Notes: generated by a model not told the origin, from the letters alone. DNA of 64,000 bases from Macrosoma leucophasiata (GCA_036365455.1 JAWQUS010000032.1:19166001-19230000); one strand, 5' to 3'. Counted from the stretch's first letter, positions 53,645-63,365 are shown. Translations and numbers: made by a program.

Positions 53645-54035
53645 TTCTTTTTGAACGCTCCCAAACAACATCTGGCACAAAACAAAACCATTAATTCAAC
53701 TTTGCTCCGTTAATTGTTGTTGTCGCAGAATGTTTGCTTGCATTGTCCTCCAATTAATGAGAAATGAGTCAGGCGTTATCGAAAGACGGACAGGCAAACA
53801 TGATCGTTAGCTCGTAAACAGATAGGGGTGGCTTAGGCGAGGTTCCGGTTGACATAATAATAATGTTTACCTACTTGCTCTTTAAAGAATGAATTTGTCC
53901 CTGAGGCTCCTAGACCTATGTAAGTTGTGTTGTGCGAGTAAGTTCAAGCAAAGAAAAACCTTAAAACCATGAGAACTGGTTTTTACTCACGAATAAATAT
54001 TAATATGAATAAAATATTGTAATATTAAAAAAAAT
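53645..54035. other. Non-coding stretch
   Basis: Nothing recognised. Confidence 0.4.
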
Positions 54036-54039
54036 CTGA

Positions 54040-54090
54040 TGGTAGAGTTCTAGTGTAGGAGCTCGAATGCGTAGGCACCACCGCATATTT
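54040..54090 (+). repeat. R285 5' fragment
   Basis: TGATGGTAGAGTTCTAGTGT, AGGAGCTCGAATGCGTAGGC, ACCACCGCAT. Confidence 0.6.
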
Positions 54091-54545
54091 TTCTATTCCA
54101 CAAACATAGGTCGAGCGTGCGCTCCTTTTATCGGGGAGGGTTAGTCAATATAGGTAGGTCCCGTAAGTAAACGTCACACAAATCGTGCGCAGTACATACT
54201 TGCATTATATTGTAAGTATAATTGTTTGTTGTTACAGTGATGTCATTCGTCATACAATAACATTATGATTGCCTACCAAGAGGGGAAAAACAATATATTA
54301 TATATTTTTTAACAATCACAAAATTGATGAATTGCAAAATATTTGCTTTGTCAGGCGTATTGTTTCCTTAATTTATTTGTGATGTTAGGTATCTACCTAC
54401 TGAGTTCCCAAGGGAATATTCTACCTATACTCGTACAATAAACAATTGGAAAGTGGCAATTCTTATGTCGTCTCTGTTGTCCCATCCAGGCTTCAGGAGA
54501 GAACACGATTTTTCCTCCACTCTATATGCATTTTCGCAAGCAATC

Positions 54546-54640
54546 TTCGCAAGCGATACGGGCGCGGTCGGGTGTGTGATGGGTGAACGCTAGTGGCAAA
54601 ATTAAAATGCGCTTTTCCATTCCATGGATTGCCATTATTA
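54546..54640 (+). mobile_element. 5S-headed SINE, internally deleted copy
   Basis: Starts within the 5S-like block (GCGATACGGGCGCGGTCGGG, then GTGATGGGTGAACGC), continues AAATTAAAATGCGC and jumps to the 3' end (ATGGATTGCCATTATTAT). About 250 bases of body are missing. Confidence 0.7.
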
Positions 54641-54730
54641 TATGCGTTTTGACCTTTAGTTTCTATGTTCACGTGAATAGGCTTCAGTATTCACTTGACA
54701 TCAATATGTGTGTTTGTTTGGCATAAAAGG
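54640..54730 (+). repeat. R285 A-tail end fragment
   Basis: ATATGCGTTTTGACCTTTAG, GGCTTCAGTATTCACTTGAC, TTTGTTTGGCATAAAAGG. Confidence 0.6.
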
Positions 54731-54746
54731 GCGTTGCAGGTATCGA

Positions 54747-54779
54747 GTTGGCGAGGTGGCGAGGTGGCGAGGTGGCGAA
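54747..54779. repeat. Tandem (GGCGAGGT)n
   Basis: Four 8-bp units, the last mutated to GGCGAAGT. Confidence 0.85.
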
Positions 54780-55183
54780 GTACCGGAAATACTACTTCGT
54801 TAAGTTTTTCTGAAAAATTTTTGTTGATGCGGACGACGTCGCAGAAAACAGCTTCTAAAATAATTTCTTGGCTACAGCTATCGGGCTGATAACGTTCGGT
54901 ACGCACCCTGCGAGCGAGCCGGTGCATTTGTTTATGTAACATAATGTGTTCGAGTCATTAGCAATAGCAATAACAGATAGCGCGCGGAATATGCCGCATG
55001 CCGCATGCCGCCGCGGGCAGAGGGCACCAGAGTCCGCCGGACTGCCGACCTCTCCATTATTACGGCTTAAAATTATTTGTTGCCGCATTAGCTGATATTG
55101 ATTAAGATAAGTAATGTGCCCCGCTAGAAACATTAGGTATTCTTCTTATATTATGTAGTGCACAACAAGCACATCTATAGCTT

Positions 55184-55464
55184 CTTTATGTAATGTTGGT
55201 GGCAAACGAGCATGCAGTTCACATCGATGTTAAGTGATGACTGCAGCCTATAGACACTCACACAAAGATCACAGGTCAAGATGCAGATGCGTTGCCACCC
55301 CTGAGACCTTAGTTACTTTGTTATGTCTCTGTGTTAGTTATTACGGGGCCATACATTACCTCCTCACCGGAACACGATAGTGTTGAACACTTGGCGGCAA
55401 ATAGATTAAGTGATGCGGTGGTGCCTACTACACCCTCGAGCTCCAACACCGGAACTCCACCAGT
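55184..55464 (-). repeat. R285, full length (older subfamily)
   Basis: TTTATGTAATGTTGGTGGCA, GATAGTGTTGAACACTTGGC, ACCCTCGAGCTCCAACACCG, ending CTCCACCAGT. TACCATT before TGGCGG is deleted. Confidence 0.85.
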
Positions 55465-55557
55465 TGCTCCTGTCTTGGCTCAAATATTTGTTGTGTCAGT
55501 TTAACATAATGATATTTATGCCATTCAATTTGACCGCTTACCGACATCAACCGAATT

Positions 55558-55868
55558 CACGTTAAGTGATGACTGCAGCCAATACCTAAATACCCCCCAC
55601 AAAGACAGAGACAGAGACAGAGACAGATGCAGATGCGCGTCGCCACCCGTGAGACCTCAGTTGCTATGTCTCTGTGATAGTTATTACGTGTCTTACATGG
55701 ATGGTTACGGTAAGTAATACTGTAGCCTATCGTTATCTACATGAAATCAGATATTTCAATGAACGAACCTCTAGGCGCGTTCGCGTACCCCACTTTGAGA
55801 AACCCTGGATTAGATAATGCGGTGGTGCCTAAGCCCGCAAGATCCGTTACAGGTGCTGTACCACCAGT
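55558..55868 (-). repeat. Two fused R285 fragments with (GACAGA)n
   Basis: 55558-55690: CACGTTAAGTGATGACTGCA, an expanded (GACAGA)n tract (55604-55627), ATAGTTATTACGTG. 55690-55868: GATGGTTACGGTAAGTAATA, TAGATAATGCGGTGGTGCCT, ending TGTACCACCAGT. Confidence 0.65.
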
Positions 55869-56019
55869 AAAATCTATTTAGTTTTGCATCAATACACTCT
55901 GTGCCCTTCTTCCACACAGGCAATTGGTTTCTGATGGTAATGGTGTACGGTAAAAGTAAGAAAAAAACCCCGCCGCAAGAAATTCAGCAGGTATTCGTTC
56001 TTTTTGAAAATAATTTTCG

Positions 56020-56285
56020 CGCTTACTACGCTGAGGTCCTGGGTTCCATTGCCGGGTCGGGAAGTGTAAAATCCTTTATCTGTGGTTCTTTTGAGATTTT
56101 TCCATTTTTTGGAAGTTTCTCAGTACCTCGGAGTTTGGTAATGTGCCGATGATGTCAACAGGCTCACCACCTGTTACATGGCCCAAAACGTAACTGGCAA
56201 ATCGTGGGTGTTTGCATATATGCTTGAATGCGTGCATTTGCCTGCCCCTTCGGGGATTACAGGCGTGAAGTTACTTACGTAAAAA
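56020..56285 (+). mobile_element. tRNA-SINE B, head-truncated
   Basis: CTTACTACGCTGAGGTCCTG, decayed B box GGTTCCATTGCC, GAGTTTGGTAATGTGCCGAT, ACCTGTTACATGGCCC, and the 3' end TGCCCCTTCGGGGATTACAG + GCGTGAAGTTACTTACG. Confidence 0.8.
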
Positions 56286-56289
56286 TAAT

Positions 56290-56930
56290 TTTACAAGAAT
56301 TCACTATTATAAGTACATTTAGTACACTATTAATTTTAATGGTTAGATATTTAATTTTTGTAAGGCTAGATCAGCCATAAGTCATCTCTATCCTTAGCCT
56401 GGGTTGCACCACGATATTCGTTCAAGTTATTGTAACATTTCACATCCTTCTCTAACTTAAAGAAATCTGTTAGGATGTGAAATATTACAATAACTTGAAC
56501 TTTAACAAATATAGTTTAGACATAGTAGCCATTTTCTATACCTTGTGTGCGTTCGGTATATGCTTTAAACTTACTCTCGGAAAGTATCGCGACGTCGGAT
56601 GGAATGTTTTATTTCTCGTACAAAAATCTACACTACGCCTTAAGAAAGATACCCATATTCGTTTTCGTTAGCCTTAAGCTTGCAAGAACCATTTTTTAAA
56701 AAGTTATAGCACTCAAGAGTATTTATTTATCAGGAAGTTTAAGATGGGGTTCTGCCCAGTTCTGCCCAAATTACCAACAGTTAGACGATCACCATCATCC
56801 CGTTGATTATCGCATGTTTATTATTAGTATGCATTTGTAAAGAATTTGGACAACAATAAATCGGAAGACAGCCGTGCGTAACCTTGTTGCCTATTATGGT
56901 GAACAATAGTGAGGTCTGGCCGAGACCCGC
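56290..56930. other. Non-coding stretch
   Basis: No gene. GTTCAAGTTATTGTAACATT (56421-) is repeated inverted at 56480-56500 (AATATTACAATAACTTGAAC), a possible short fold-back element. Confidence 0.4.
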
Positions 56931-56936
56931 AGTATG

Positions 56937-57092
56937 ATGCCAGTCGACCGTCACCCGCCGCCGCGCTGTCGCTCGCTGGTGAGTGGTGACCCACCGTCGC
57001 GGATCACGCCACCACCCTCACCCTCATCACTTACCACACTACGACCGTCGCGTCACTGTCTCGCTCTGTACCGGAGTCTGCTGCTGCTACTC
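56937..57092 (+). other. Possible first coding exon (unidentified)
   Basis: A GC-rich patch opens with ATG ATG at 56934 and reads Pro/Arg/Ser-rich residues ending YRSLLLLL directly before CTCGTAAGT, a good 5' splice donor in phase 0. Another donor (CTGGTGAGT) lies at about 56977. The hydrophobic end could be the start of a signal peptide or anchor. No second exon or homologue is recognised, so it may be chance. Confidence 0.2.
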
Positions 57093-57124
57093 GTAAGTTT
57101 ACTTTTGAAGACATTCATTAATGA

Positions 57125-57258
57125 TTGATAGTAAACAAACCAGAAGTTCTCATTGTGGTAAATTAATACTGCAGCCTTTAGACAAAATTCGAAGTCAAAA
57201 TGTAGATGTGTTACCGAACCTTGAAGCGCAAGTTATTTTACCTCTATGATAATAATTA
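57125..57258 (-). repeat. R285 fragment, diverged
   Basis: AAACAAACCAGAAGTTCTCA, TACTGCAGCCTTTAGACAAA, TCAAAATGTAGATGTGTTAC. Confidence 0.5.
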
Positions 57259-57280
57259 TACAGAAATCCCAGAATATGTC

Positions 57281-57628
57281 CCAAAAATCAACGATAAACC
57301 GAAAACGGGTGATAGGCCAAGTATATGACAGATAACAGAAAAATGTGAAAAAATAATTTGCCATTTTTAATATTATTAGGATTTTAATTATTAAAGACTG
57401 TAGTTTACAGAGGGGTTAGTCATGCATGACTACAATACAGAGGGGAAAATTACAAAAAAGTAATATTTGTGGTCTTGGGACTTGAAGGATCATCTCAGGA
57501 TGTCGGTTTTTCCAATATTTTTAAAATTCTAATAATATTAAAACTACATGACAATTTTTTTTCACATTTTTCTGATAACTGTCATGACTTGGCCTATCAC
57601 CCGTTTTTGGTTAATCGTTGATTTCTGG
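57281..57628. mobile_element. Fold-back element with ~115-bp terminal inverted repeats
   Basis: The left arm starts CCAAAAATCAACGAT and contains AACGGGTGATAGGCCAAGT, ACAGAAAAATGTGAAAAAAT and TTAATATTATTAGGATTTTA. The right arm in reverse complement starts CCAGAAATCAACGATTAACC and contains AACGGGTGATAGGCCAAGTC, CAGAAAAATGTGAAAAAAAA and TTAATATTATTAGAATTTTA. The 110-bp centre has a perfect 16-bp palindrome TAGTCATGCATGACTA (57417-57432). No ORF. Confidence 0.85.
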
Positions 57629-57634
57629 TCACAG

Positions 57635-58075
57635 ACCAATCAGCCTTCCTAATAGTCGATGTTGCCAGCACTGTCCCCTGCGGTGACAACTGGTCGTTTA
57701 TTTCTCTGGGGCTAAAGAGGTACCCTACAGGTTGGGCGGGATATACTCGTAACAATTACCTCACAAGATCGGGCAATTTCTAAATCTTGATAATAAACTC
57801 TCTATTATGATGACGGAAAAATCCATCTTAATAGACAATCTTTTATTTTACAAACTTAAGAAAAAGTTTTTGTTTATCTTACAATTTCTCTCTTTTCTAA
57901 AAATTCTTCTTATTTTTTCCTACATATAGAACGTAAAACGAACCAAGTATCTGGGTAGGAGAGTATTTCCCAAAATTCCTACAGGAATGGAAACAACAAA
58001 CTTTCCACTTGCATCACTCCGGATATCGATGAACACAGTATGAAAATGATTTTTGTAGTTTAACGTACTCAGACA
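57635..58075. other. Non-coding stretch
   Basis: Nothing recognised before the R285 T-run. Confidence 0.4.
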
Positions 58076-58079
58076 GAAC

Positions 58080-58380
58080 TTTTTTTTTTTTTTTTTTTTT
58101 TTTATGTAATGGAAGTGGTAAACAAGCATGCAGTTCACATTGATGTTAAGTGATGACTGCAGCCTATAGACACCCACACAAAGACCAAGGTCAAAATGCA
58201 GATGCGTTACCACTCCTGAGGCTTAAGGTCTTATGCCTCTGTGCCGGAAATTACAGGGCCGTACATTACCACCTGACCGGAACACGATAGTGTTGAACAC
58301 TACCATTTAGCGGCAAGTATATTAGGTAATGCGGTGGTGCCTACGCCCGCGAGCTCCGTCACTGGAGCTCTACCACCAGT
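58080..58380 (-). repeat. R285, full-length reference copy (younger subfamily)
   Basis: Begins with a run of 24 T (the A tail on the minus strand) and ATGTAATGGAAGTGG, and ends GGAGCTCTACCACCAGT. On the minus strand the order is: ACTGGTGGTAGAGCTCCAGT with a perfect hairpin GAGCTCC/GTCACT/GGAGCTC, CACCACCGCATTACCTAATA, TGCCGCTAAATGGTAGTGTT, GTTCCGGTCAGGTGGTAATG, ACGGCCCTGTAATTTCCGGC, CATTTTGACCTTGGTCTTTG, GCAGTCATCACTTAACATCA and CATGCTTGTTTACCAC. The A tail implies retroposition, so SINE-like. GTGGTAGAGC resembles a tRNA D-arm but no convincing B box is present. Confidence 0.9.
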
Positions 58381-58654
58381 TAAAAACTTACAGAAACACA
58401 GGGCACAGGGTACTCATTCCTTATCCAAAATCAATCAAACATAGCTTTTATTGCCACTTAATAAGATATCCATGTGGTCAAACGACCAGTTCCCTGAGAG
58501 AACATCAAAACAAATAATGAAATAACAAGTAGGCAGTGATTGTGATTATTGTTCTTCATGTTGTGTAGTCCAATAAGGAAGTACAGTGTCTGATTGTTTG
58601 ACACTCGTATGGCGCGCACGTCCTTGCCGCATGCCGCCCGGTGGGCACGGGGCG

Positions 58655-58682
58655 GTTCTTATCTTATCTTATCTTATCTTCT
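58655..58682. repeat. (TCTTA)n microsatellite
   Basis: Five consecutive units. Confidence 0.85.
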
Positions 58683-58774
58683 ACTACGATTAAAATATCT
58701 ATGCCTTCTACATGGTTTACGGGTGGCAGCTAGGGCTTATACCATGTAACAGAAAAAAAAAACAGCCAAATGCG

Positions 58775-59010
58775 TGTCGGACCTCGCGCAATGTTTTGAG
58801 TCGATTCCGATCCTGTTTTGCCGAGTACATTTGTCGCCTGCGTCGATTAATGCAATTGGGCTTTTCCCTTATCTGGAAACTGCCCTGTGCCACCAGAGTT
58901 CGCTAATATGCCCGGCGATGAGAATGCAACGTAACTGGCATAACGTTGGTGGACGTTTACATGTATGCTTGAAACCTTTGGCAACCCATTCGTGGAGATA
59001 CCTCATTTTC
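58775..59010 (+). mobile_element. tRNA-SINE B, strongly decayed
   Basis: GCGTGTCGGACCTCGCGCAA, TTCGCTAATATGCCCGGCGA, CAACGTAACTGGCATAACGT, TACATGTATGCTTGAA and CCCATTCGTGGAGA keep the order of the family body. Confidence 0.45.
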
Positions 59011-59029
59011 TAAATTTTGCTGTAACAAT

Positions 59030-59170
59030 GCCTGCAGCGAAAGCCTATTCGCATGCCAGGAATGGCGATTTTGGCACATCCTCTCCTCACGTGCCACAAC
59101 AGTATTGTGGGCATCTTTGGGGAAGGCTTTTAACCAGCAGTGGACGTCGGCTGAAATGATAACAATAATG
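59030..59170 (+). repeat. Hairpin-repeat family 3' end
   Basis: GGAATGGCGATTTTGGCACA, CTTTGGGGAAGGCTTTTAAC, CAGCAGTGGACGTCGGCTGA and AATGATAACAATAATG tail. Confidence 0.5.
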
Positions 59171-59174
59171 CCTA

Positions 59175-60200
59175 TAATCCAACAGTCACGTGGAGTGAAC
59201 AGGGGGGAGCCACGTGACGCGTGACGTCACGCCCGCAGGCAGACCTCGCCCTCTTGCGGTTTGTTCACTGACCCTTCCAGCTGCCTGCTACCTGTAACAC
59301 AATGACATTGATATTGTGACACACTACCCACCGCCCCATCATTACTGTATCAGACAAAACAAGTTAGGCCTTAGGTGTGACACCAATCATTTTACTGGTG
59401 TTAGGACTCTTGCGAAGCAAGCGTCTTGTATCAGCGTGCTGCGGCGCTGTAGCCGTGCTGTTGGGGACGGCTGACTTATTTTTCATACATATTTGACAAT
59501 ATGTTTGCCGCTTTTCAGACATACTGTCTCTGACCGGAGTTGCGTCGCTACAAATTTATGAAAAAAGCTAGCCGTACGAAGAACCCATAAAGTTCCATTG
59601 TGGATACTGCTGTCCATCCCACGTTATTACAGTTACTACTGTCCTATTCGAAGGGTTTGACCGCCATTCTTCTCCACTTGTAGACGGTGGGGTCGTCACG
59701 ACCCAACGCCTAAAAATACTTGAATAAGTTAATTAAGAAAATTCAAGTAACACGTCAGAATGTTTCTCCATTAAGTTTTAAATTGACCCTCTATTTGCCA
59801 ACGTTGTTATCACCTAATCCCAACTTTATGACAGTGAGACCATCTCAGGGGTGTACACATTCAATCTAAAAAAAATGGGACCATAAAACGGAGATCTTTG
59901 AGCATTTAGAGCTTAAAATGGCGTCTTTCTATAGATCGACTTTATGAAGCTCAAAACTACTTATAAACTAATCTTGTCTTTTTAACACTGCATTTATAAC
60001 TGACTACTAGGTATGGTTATTCCTGTCTTTCATGTAGGTACCTGCTAAAACGAAAACAGTAACAATGAAAGATTAGATAGGTACCTGTAACTGGTTTAAA
60101 GGATTAAAGCTAGGCGATAACTCGCAGGTAAAGCGTTTCACAAATTAAGACCTCCCTCTTACCTGCGTCATCCTGTAATTATGGCTGTACCTCCAACTAT
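59175..60200. other. Non-coding stretch
   Basis: No gene. 59640-59700 (GGGTTTGACCGCCATTCTTC then CACTTGTAGACGGTGGGG) is a possible reversed piece of the hairpin-repeat family. Confidence 0.4.
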
Positions 60201-60661
60201 TCTTCAACTTCTTTTTTAGGGTTCCGTACCTTAAAAGGAAAAAAGGAACCCTTATAGGATCACTCGTGCGTCTGTCTGTCTGTCTGTCTGTCCGTCTGTC
60301 ACAGCCAATTTGCTCCGAAACTACTCGACCGAATGAGTTGAAATTTGATGAGTATATGTAAATTGGTGACTCAAAGATGAACACGTCAAGTAAAATAATA
60401 AATTTTAAACAGGGGGGCCACTTTCGGGGTTAAATCAGAAAATTAAAAAAAAAATCGTAAACTGTGTCGTGTGACATATCAAATGAAAGAGATTGTTGTC
60501 AGCATCTCAGATATACTTTTTTATAATTTTCGCATAAACAAATTTGAAGTTATTTAAGAAAAACGACGAAAATTGATCATTCCCCCCCCCACCCCTATCT
60601 CCGAAACTACTGAACTTAAAATTAAAAAAAAAATGTGGAAAATAGTTCTTTGCCTATAGAT

Positions 60662-60944
60662 TTAGAGTTCCAGTGACGGAGCTCGCGGGCGTAAGCACCA
60701 CCGCATTACCTAATATACTTGCCGCTAAATGGTAGTGTTCAGCACTATCGTGTTCCGGTCAGGTGGTAATGTACGGCCCTGTAATTTGCGGCACAGAGGC
60801 ATAACACCTAATGTCTCAAGAGTGGCAGCGCATCTGTATTTTGTCCTCTGGTCATTGTGTGGTTGTCTATAGGCTGCAGTCATCACTTAACATCAATGTG
60901 AACTGCATGCTTGTTTGCCAATTCCATAACATAAAAAAAAAAAA
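60662..60944 (+). repeat. R285, near full length (younger subfamily), A12 tail
   Basis: TTTAGAGTTCCAGTGACGGA, then the younger-subfamily words ACTTGCCGCTAAATGG and ACGGCCCTGTAATTTGCGGC. It ends CATAACATAAAAAAAAAAAA. The first ~10 bases are missing. Confidence 0.9.
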
Positions 60945-60969
60945 GATTACTGGAAAACCTATAAGAATC

Positions 60970-61090
60970 TAGTCCAGCCGCTCTTCCAATTGAGCTACTG
61001 AAGTCCTGTCTGATTTGTCAAATCTTTCCTTCACATTTATTGCATTGCTTTATGGTAGCAGTCGAGTTCGAGTCTCGCCTGAAGTCAAAT
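60970..61090. pseudogene. tRNA-like fold with halves in opposite orientation
   Basis: The minus strand of 60973-61006 reads GGACTTCAGTAGCTCAATTG + GAAGAGCGGCTGG, a tRNA 5' half (acceptor ACTTCAG, D stem GCTC/GAGC). The plus strand of 61058-61087 reads GTAGCAGTCGAGTTCGAGTC + TCGCCTGAAGT, a tRNA 3' half (T arm TCGAG/TTCGAGT/CTCGC, acceptor CTGAAGT). The two acceptor strands are exact complements, but the halves face opposite ways, so it cannot form a tRNA transcript. Confidence 0.6.
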
Positions 61091-61344
61091 TTTTCTTTCC
61101 ATTTTTATTTAAATAAAATATATTTCACAAGCATGTGTTAATGCGAAATAATATAAAACAACCTATGAGAAGTTTGAGTATTCAAATTAAATCGAAAATT
61201 CTTAAAAATATAACCCCCCCTGCCAGTACCACCGTAACCGCTATGTCCCTGCATTTTAAATCTGTAATATTTTCGAAAATATTTATTTAAATTACGGAAC
61301 CCTCACCACGCGAGTCGAACTCGCACTTGTCTGGTGTTTTTTTG

Positions 61345-62020
61345 TCAAATACATGGTTTTCCGACAATAGCGCCTTCTGCGCTCGCCGATTGCCCGGTGA
61401 AGTGGACTAGTGCCTACTAGAGACAAGCCGCCTACATTAGTCCGTCTTATAAAAACCTTTGAGGTGTCTTTTGTCCAGCGGTGGACGTGATAACGCTTAG
61501 CAAATATTATAAAATATTCGTATGCAAATTGGTGTCGGATAATAATAAACACTCCAATAGGTTTTGAAACAAGACTCTGTAAATAGATAAGTCTTGAACT
61601 GTGTAGGGCACGGGGTACTCTTTAGAGTGAGTAGTAAAGAGTAGGTAGAGCAACTCCGGGCAAGAACTAGTAGGTACACAACATAATCTGCGTTGGACAC
61701 AATGCGGTGACACAACCGCTACCTGACATTCACGTGTTATCACAAAAAGTTCATACAACCCTATCTCTTTATTTGTATTTAGACAATTGTCCAAAACATC
61801 GAAATTTCTTTTCAATTTGTTATCTATCACTCTTTGTTTTAATTTTTTTACCCTTTATCCCCTTGGAGAATTTGCAAGTATGGTTTTTTAAAACATTTTG
61901 CTCGTATTTAATTCGTTTTAATCATTATTTATCACGTTGTTCGTAAGTGCTATTGATTTTTTAAAAGTTTTTACCTTTCTAGCACCACTCTCAGATTCAG
62001 ATGATATCCTCCCATTGAAT
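61345..62020. other. Non-coding stretch
   Basis: Nothing recognised except TTGTCCAGCGGTGGACGTGA near 61471, the CAGTGGACG repeat end. Confidence 0.4.
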
Positions 62021-62023
62021 AAC

Positions 62024-62100
62024 GAGCACACACACACACAAACACACACTCACACACACGCACGTACACGCACACACACGCACACTCGCGCGCGCTCGCG

Positions 62101-62150
<50 letters not shown>
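62024..62150. repeat. (CA)n microsatellite with GC-rich interruption
   Basis: CACACA runs flank CTCGCGCGCGCTCGCGCACG at about 62085-62104, followed by an uninterrupted run of over 20 CA units. Long His-Thr and Val-Cys frames here are artefacts. Confidence 0.95.
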
Positions 62151-62153
<3 letters not shown>

Positions 62154-62393
62154 CCGCACGATTACAAACTCAAGCTTACTCACTCGCATTTATTTATATA
62201 TAAAAGTCTCTCTTTATATCTCACACTTCGCATTACAAATCAACGTAGCTACACTTACTTGAGCTCCTGCTTATCTAGAGTTAGAAGAGGTTACCTCATC
62301 TATCTGTCACAAAATGGAATTTTTCTGCACTTTTGTGTCTATATCGGGACACGTAATTATCACACAAGCATTTAGTCCTTAGTAGGAGACTCC

Positions 62394-62952
62394 AAGAGGG
62401 GATTTTTGTAGTGACTCGGGCGTGTCTAGCTAAATATATAGGGGATAGCTTGCATCCTGTTGGGTATCTCTACCATTTGGTAGGTAGCGATAGTTCAGAC
62501 TTCTGAGCTATCGATAGAGGGGAGCAGCCGTAGGCGAGACCTTAAACAATTCAAAAGGTCGCTACTATCTCACTTCAATTCCGAATCGTCTTGAGTTTTG
62601 GATAGGAGATTTGTTTGGGCACATTTCACACCAGTCTCAGAATATCTGAAGCGTCTTGGACTTGAGATATGTTGATGCCGTGGCCTTTTCGAAACGATTG
62701 GATTATAAGTGAAGTTGATAAAGTACTCAAAAATGTCAGATCTCTAACAACTCAGAAAGGATGTTAACTGAACCCAATCAAAGCTCCCATCCAGAATTCT
62801 GACGATTTGAATGTGAGGCAAGCTCGTGGCGGTGGCCCTAAGAGGTCGGCTCTATATAGAAACCTAAGACTTGGTGGAGATATTTAACAGGGTGCAAGGT
62901 ATGTCTCATATCTTTCTCTGAAGCGCTCGAGTAACTACAAAAATCTCCTTTT
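62394..62952. mobile_element. Possible TIR element, ~25-bp imperfect inverted ends
   Basis: Left GGGGATTTTTGTAGTGACTC + GGGCG (62398-62422). Right in reverse complement GGAGATTTTTGTAGTTACTC + GAGCG (62924-62948). 22 of 25 positions match. The interior is ~500 bp, non-coding, with a short hairpin AGCGATAGTTCAGACTTCTG + AGCTATCG near 62508. Class unknown. Confidence 0.6.
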
Positions 62953-62960
62953 GTGCTGCC

Positions 62961-63092
62961 CTATTATGGCCTTGTGTGGCAATGCATCTGGATTTTGGAC
63001 TTCCAATTTCTATGCATGACTACAGATTGCAGTATTCACTTATCATCCTCGTGAATTACATGCTTGTTTGCCACTATCATTGCTTAAAAAAG
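62961..63092 (+). repeat. R285 A-tail half, diverged
   Basis: GTGGCAATGCATCTGGATTT, AGATTGCAGTATTCACTTAT, TTACATGCTTGTTTGCCACT, then GCTTAAAAAAGG. Confidence 0.7.
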
Positions 63093-63094
63093 GT

Positions 63095-63365
63095 TGTTCT
63101 AATGAGACACAAAATCTTCACTTGAAAATCCTTGGGCTGCAGGAGTGACGTGATAGCGGTCAGCCGCAACTGGATACAGCGCGGCCGCAGCGCGTCCCGG
63201 ATATGCGATATCGTTGCGAGGGTCAGGGGCGCCTTATCTGCCCATTACACAAATTACCTCATTAGTTATGTTTGTGCAGGGCACAGGGCCGTGTTTGCAC
63301 TCCGGAGGAAACTTTCGCCCCCGTGTGACGTCCCCCGCCTGCCGCGCAACCGCACCCCCGCCCGG
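63095..63365 (+). promoter_or_regulatory. Upstream promoter region of the secreted-protein gene
   Basis: GC-richer than its surroundings. It contains a GATA-type site (TTATCT, 63234-63239), a kappa-B-like GGAAACTTTC near 63309, and GTGTGACGTCCCC (half CRE) near 63324. GATA and kappa-B sites are common in insect fat-body and immune promoters. The matches are by eye. Confidence 0.35.

Larger units (their letters stand above)
60205..61340 (+). repeat. GTCTGTCTGTC-type repeat, longest copy, with nested insertions
   Basis: Left: TTTTTAGGGTTCCGTACCTT, ACCCTTATAGGATCACTCGT, (GTCT)n, GTCACAGCCAATTTGCTCCG. Right: CGCGAGTCGAACTCGCACTT + GTCTGG. Inside are R285 (60662-60944) and a rearranged tRNA-like segment (60970-61090). 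This makes a three-layer stack. Confidence 0.6.

Noticed and set aside
61937..62203. His-Thr and Val-Cys repeat proteins on both strands
   Set aside because: They translate a (CA)n microsatellite.
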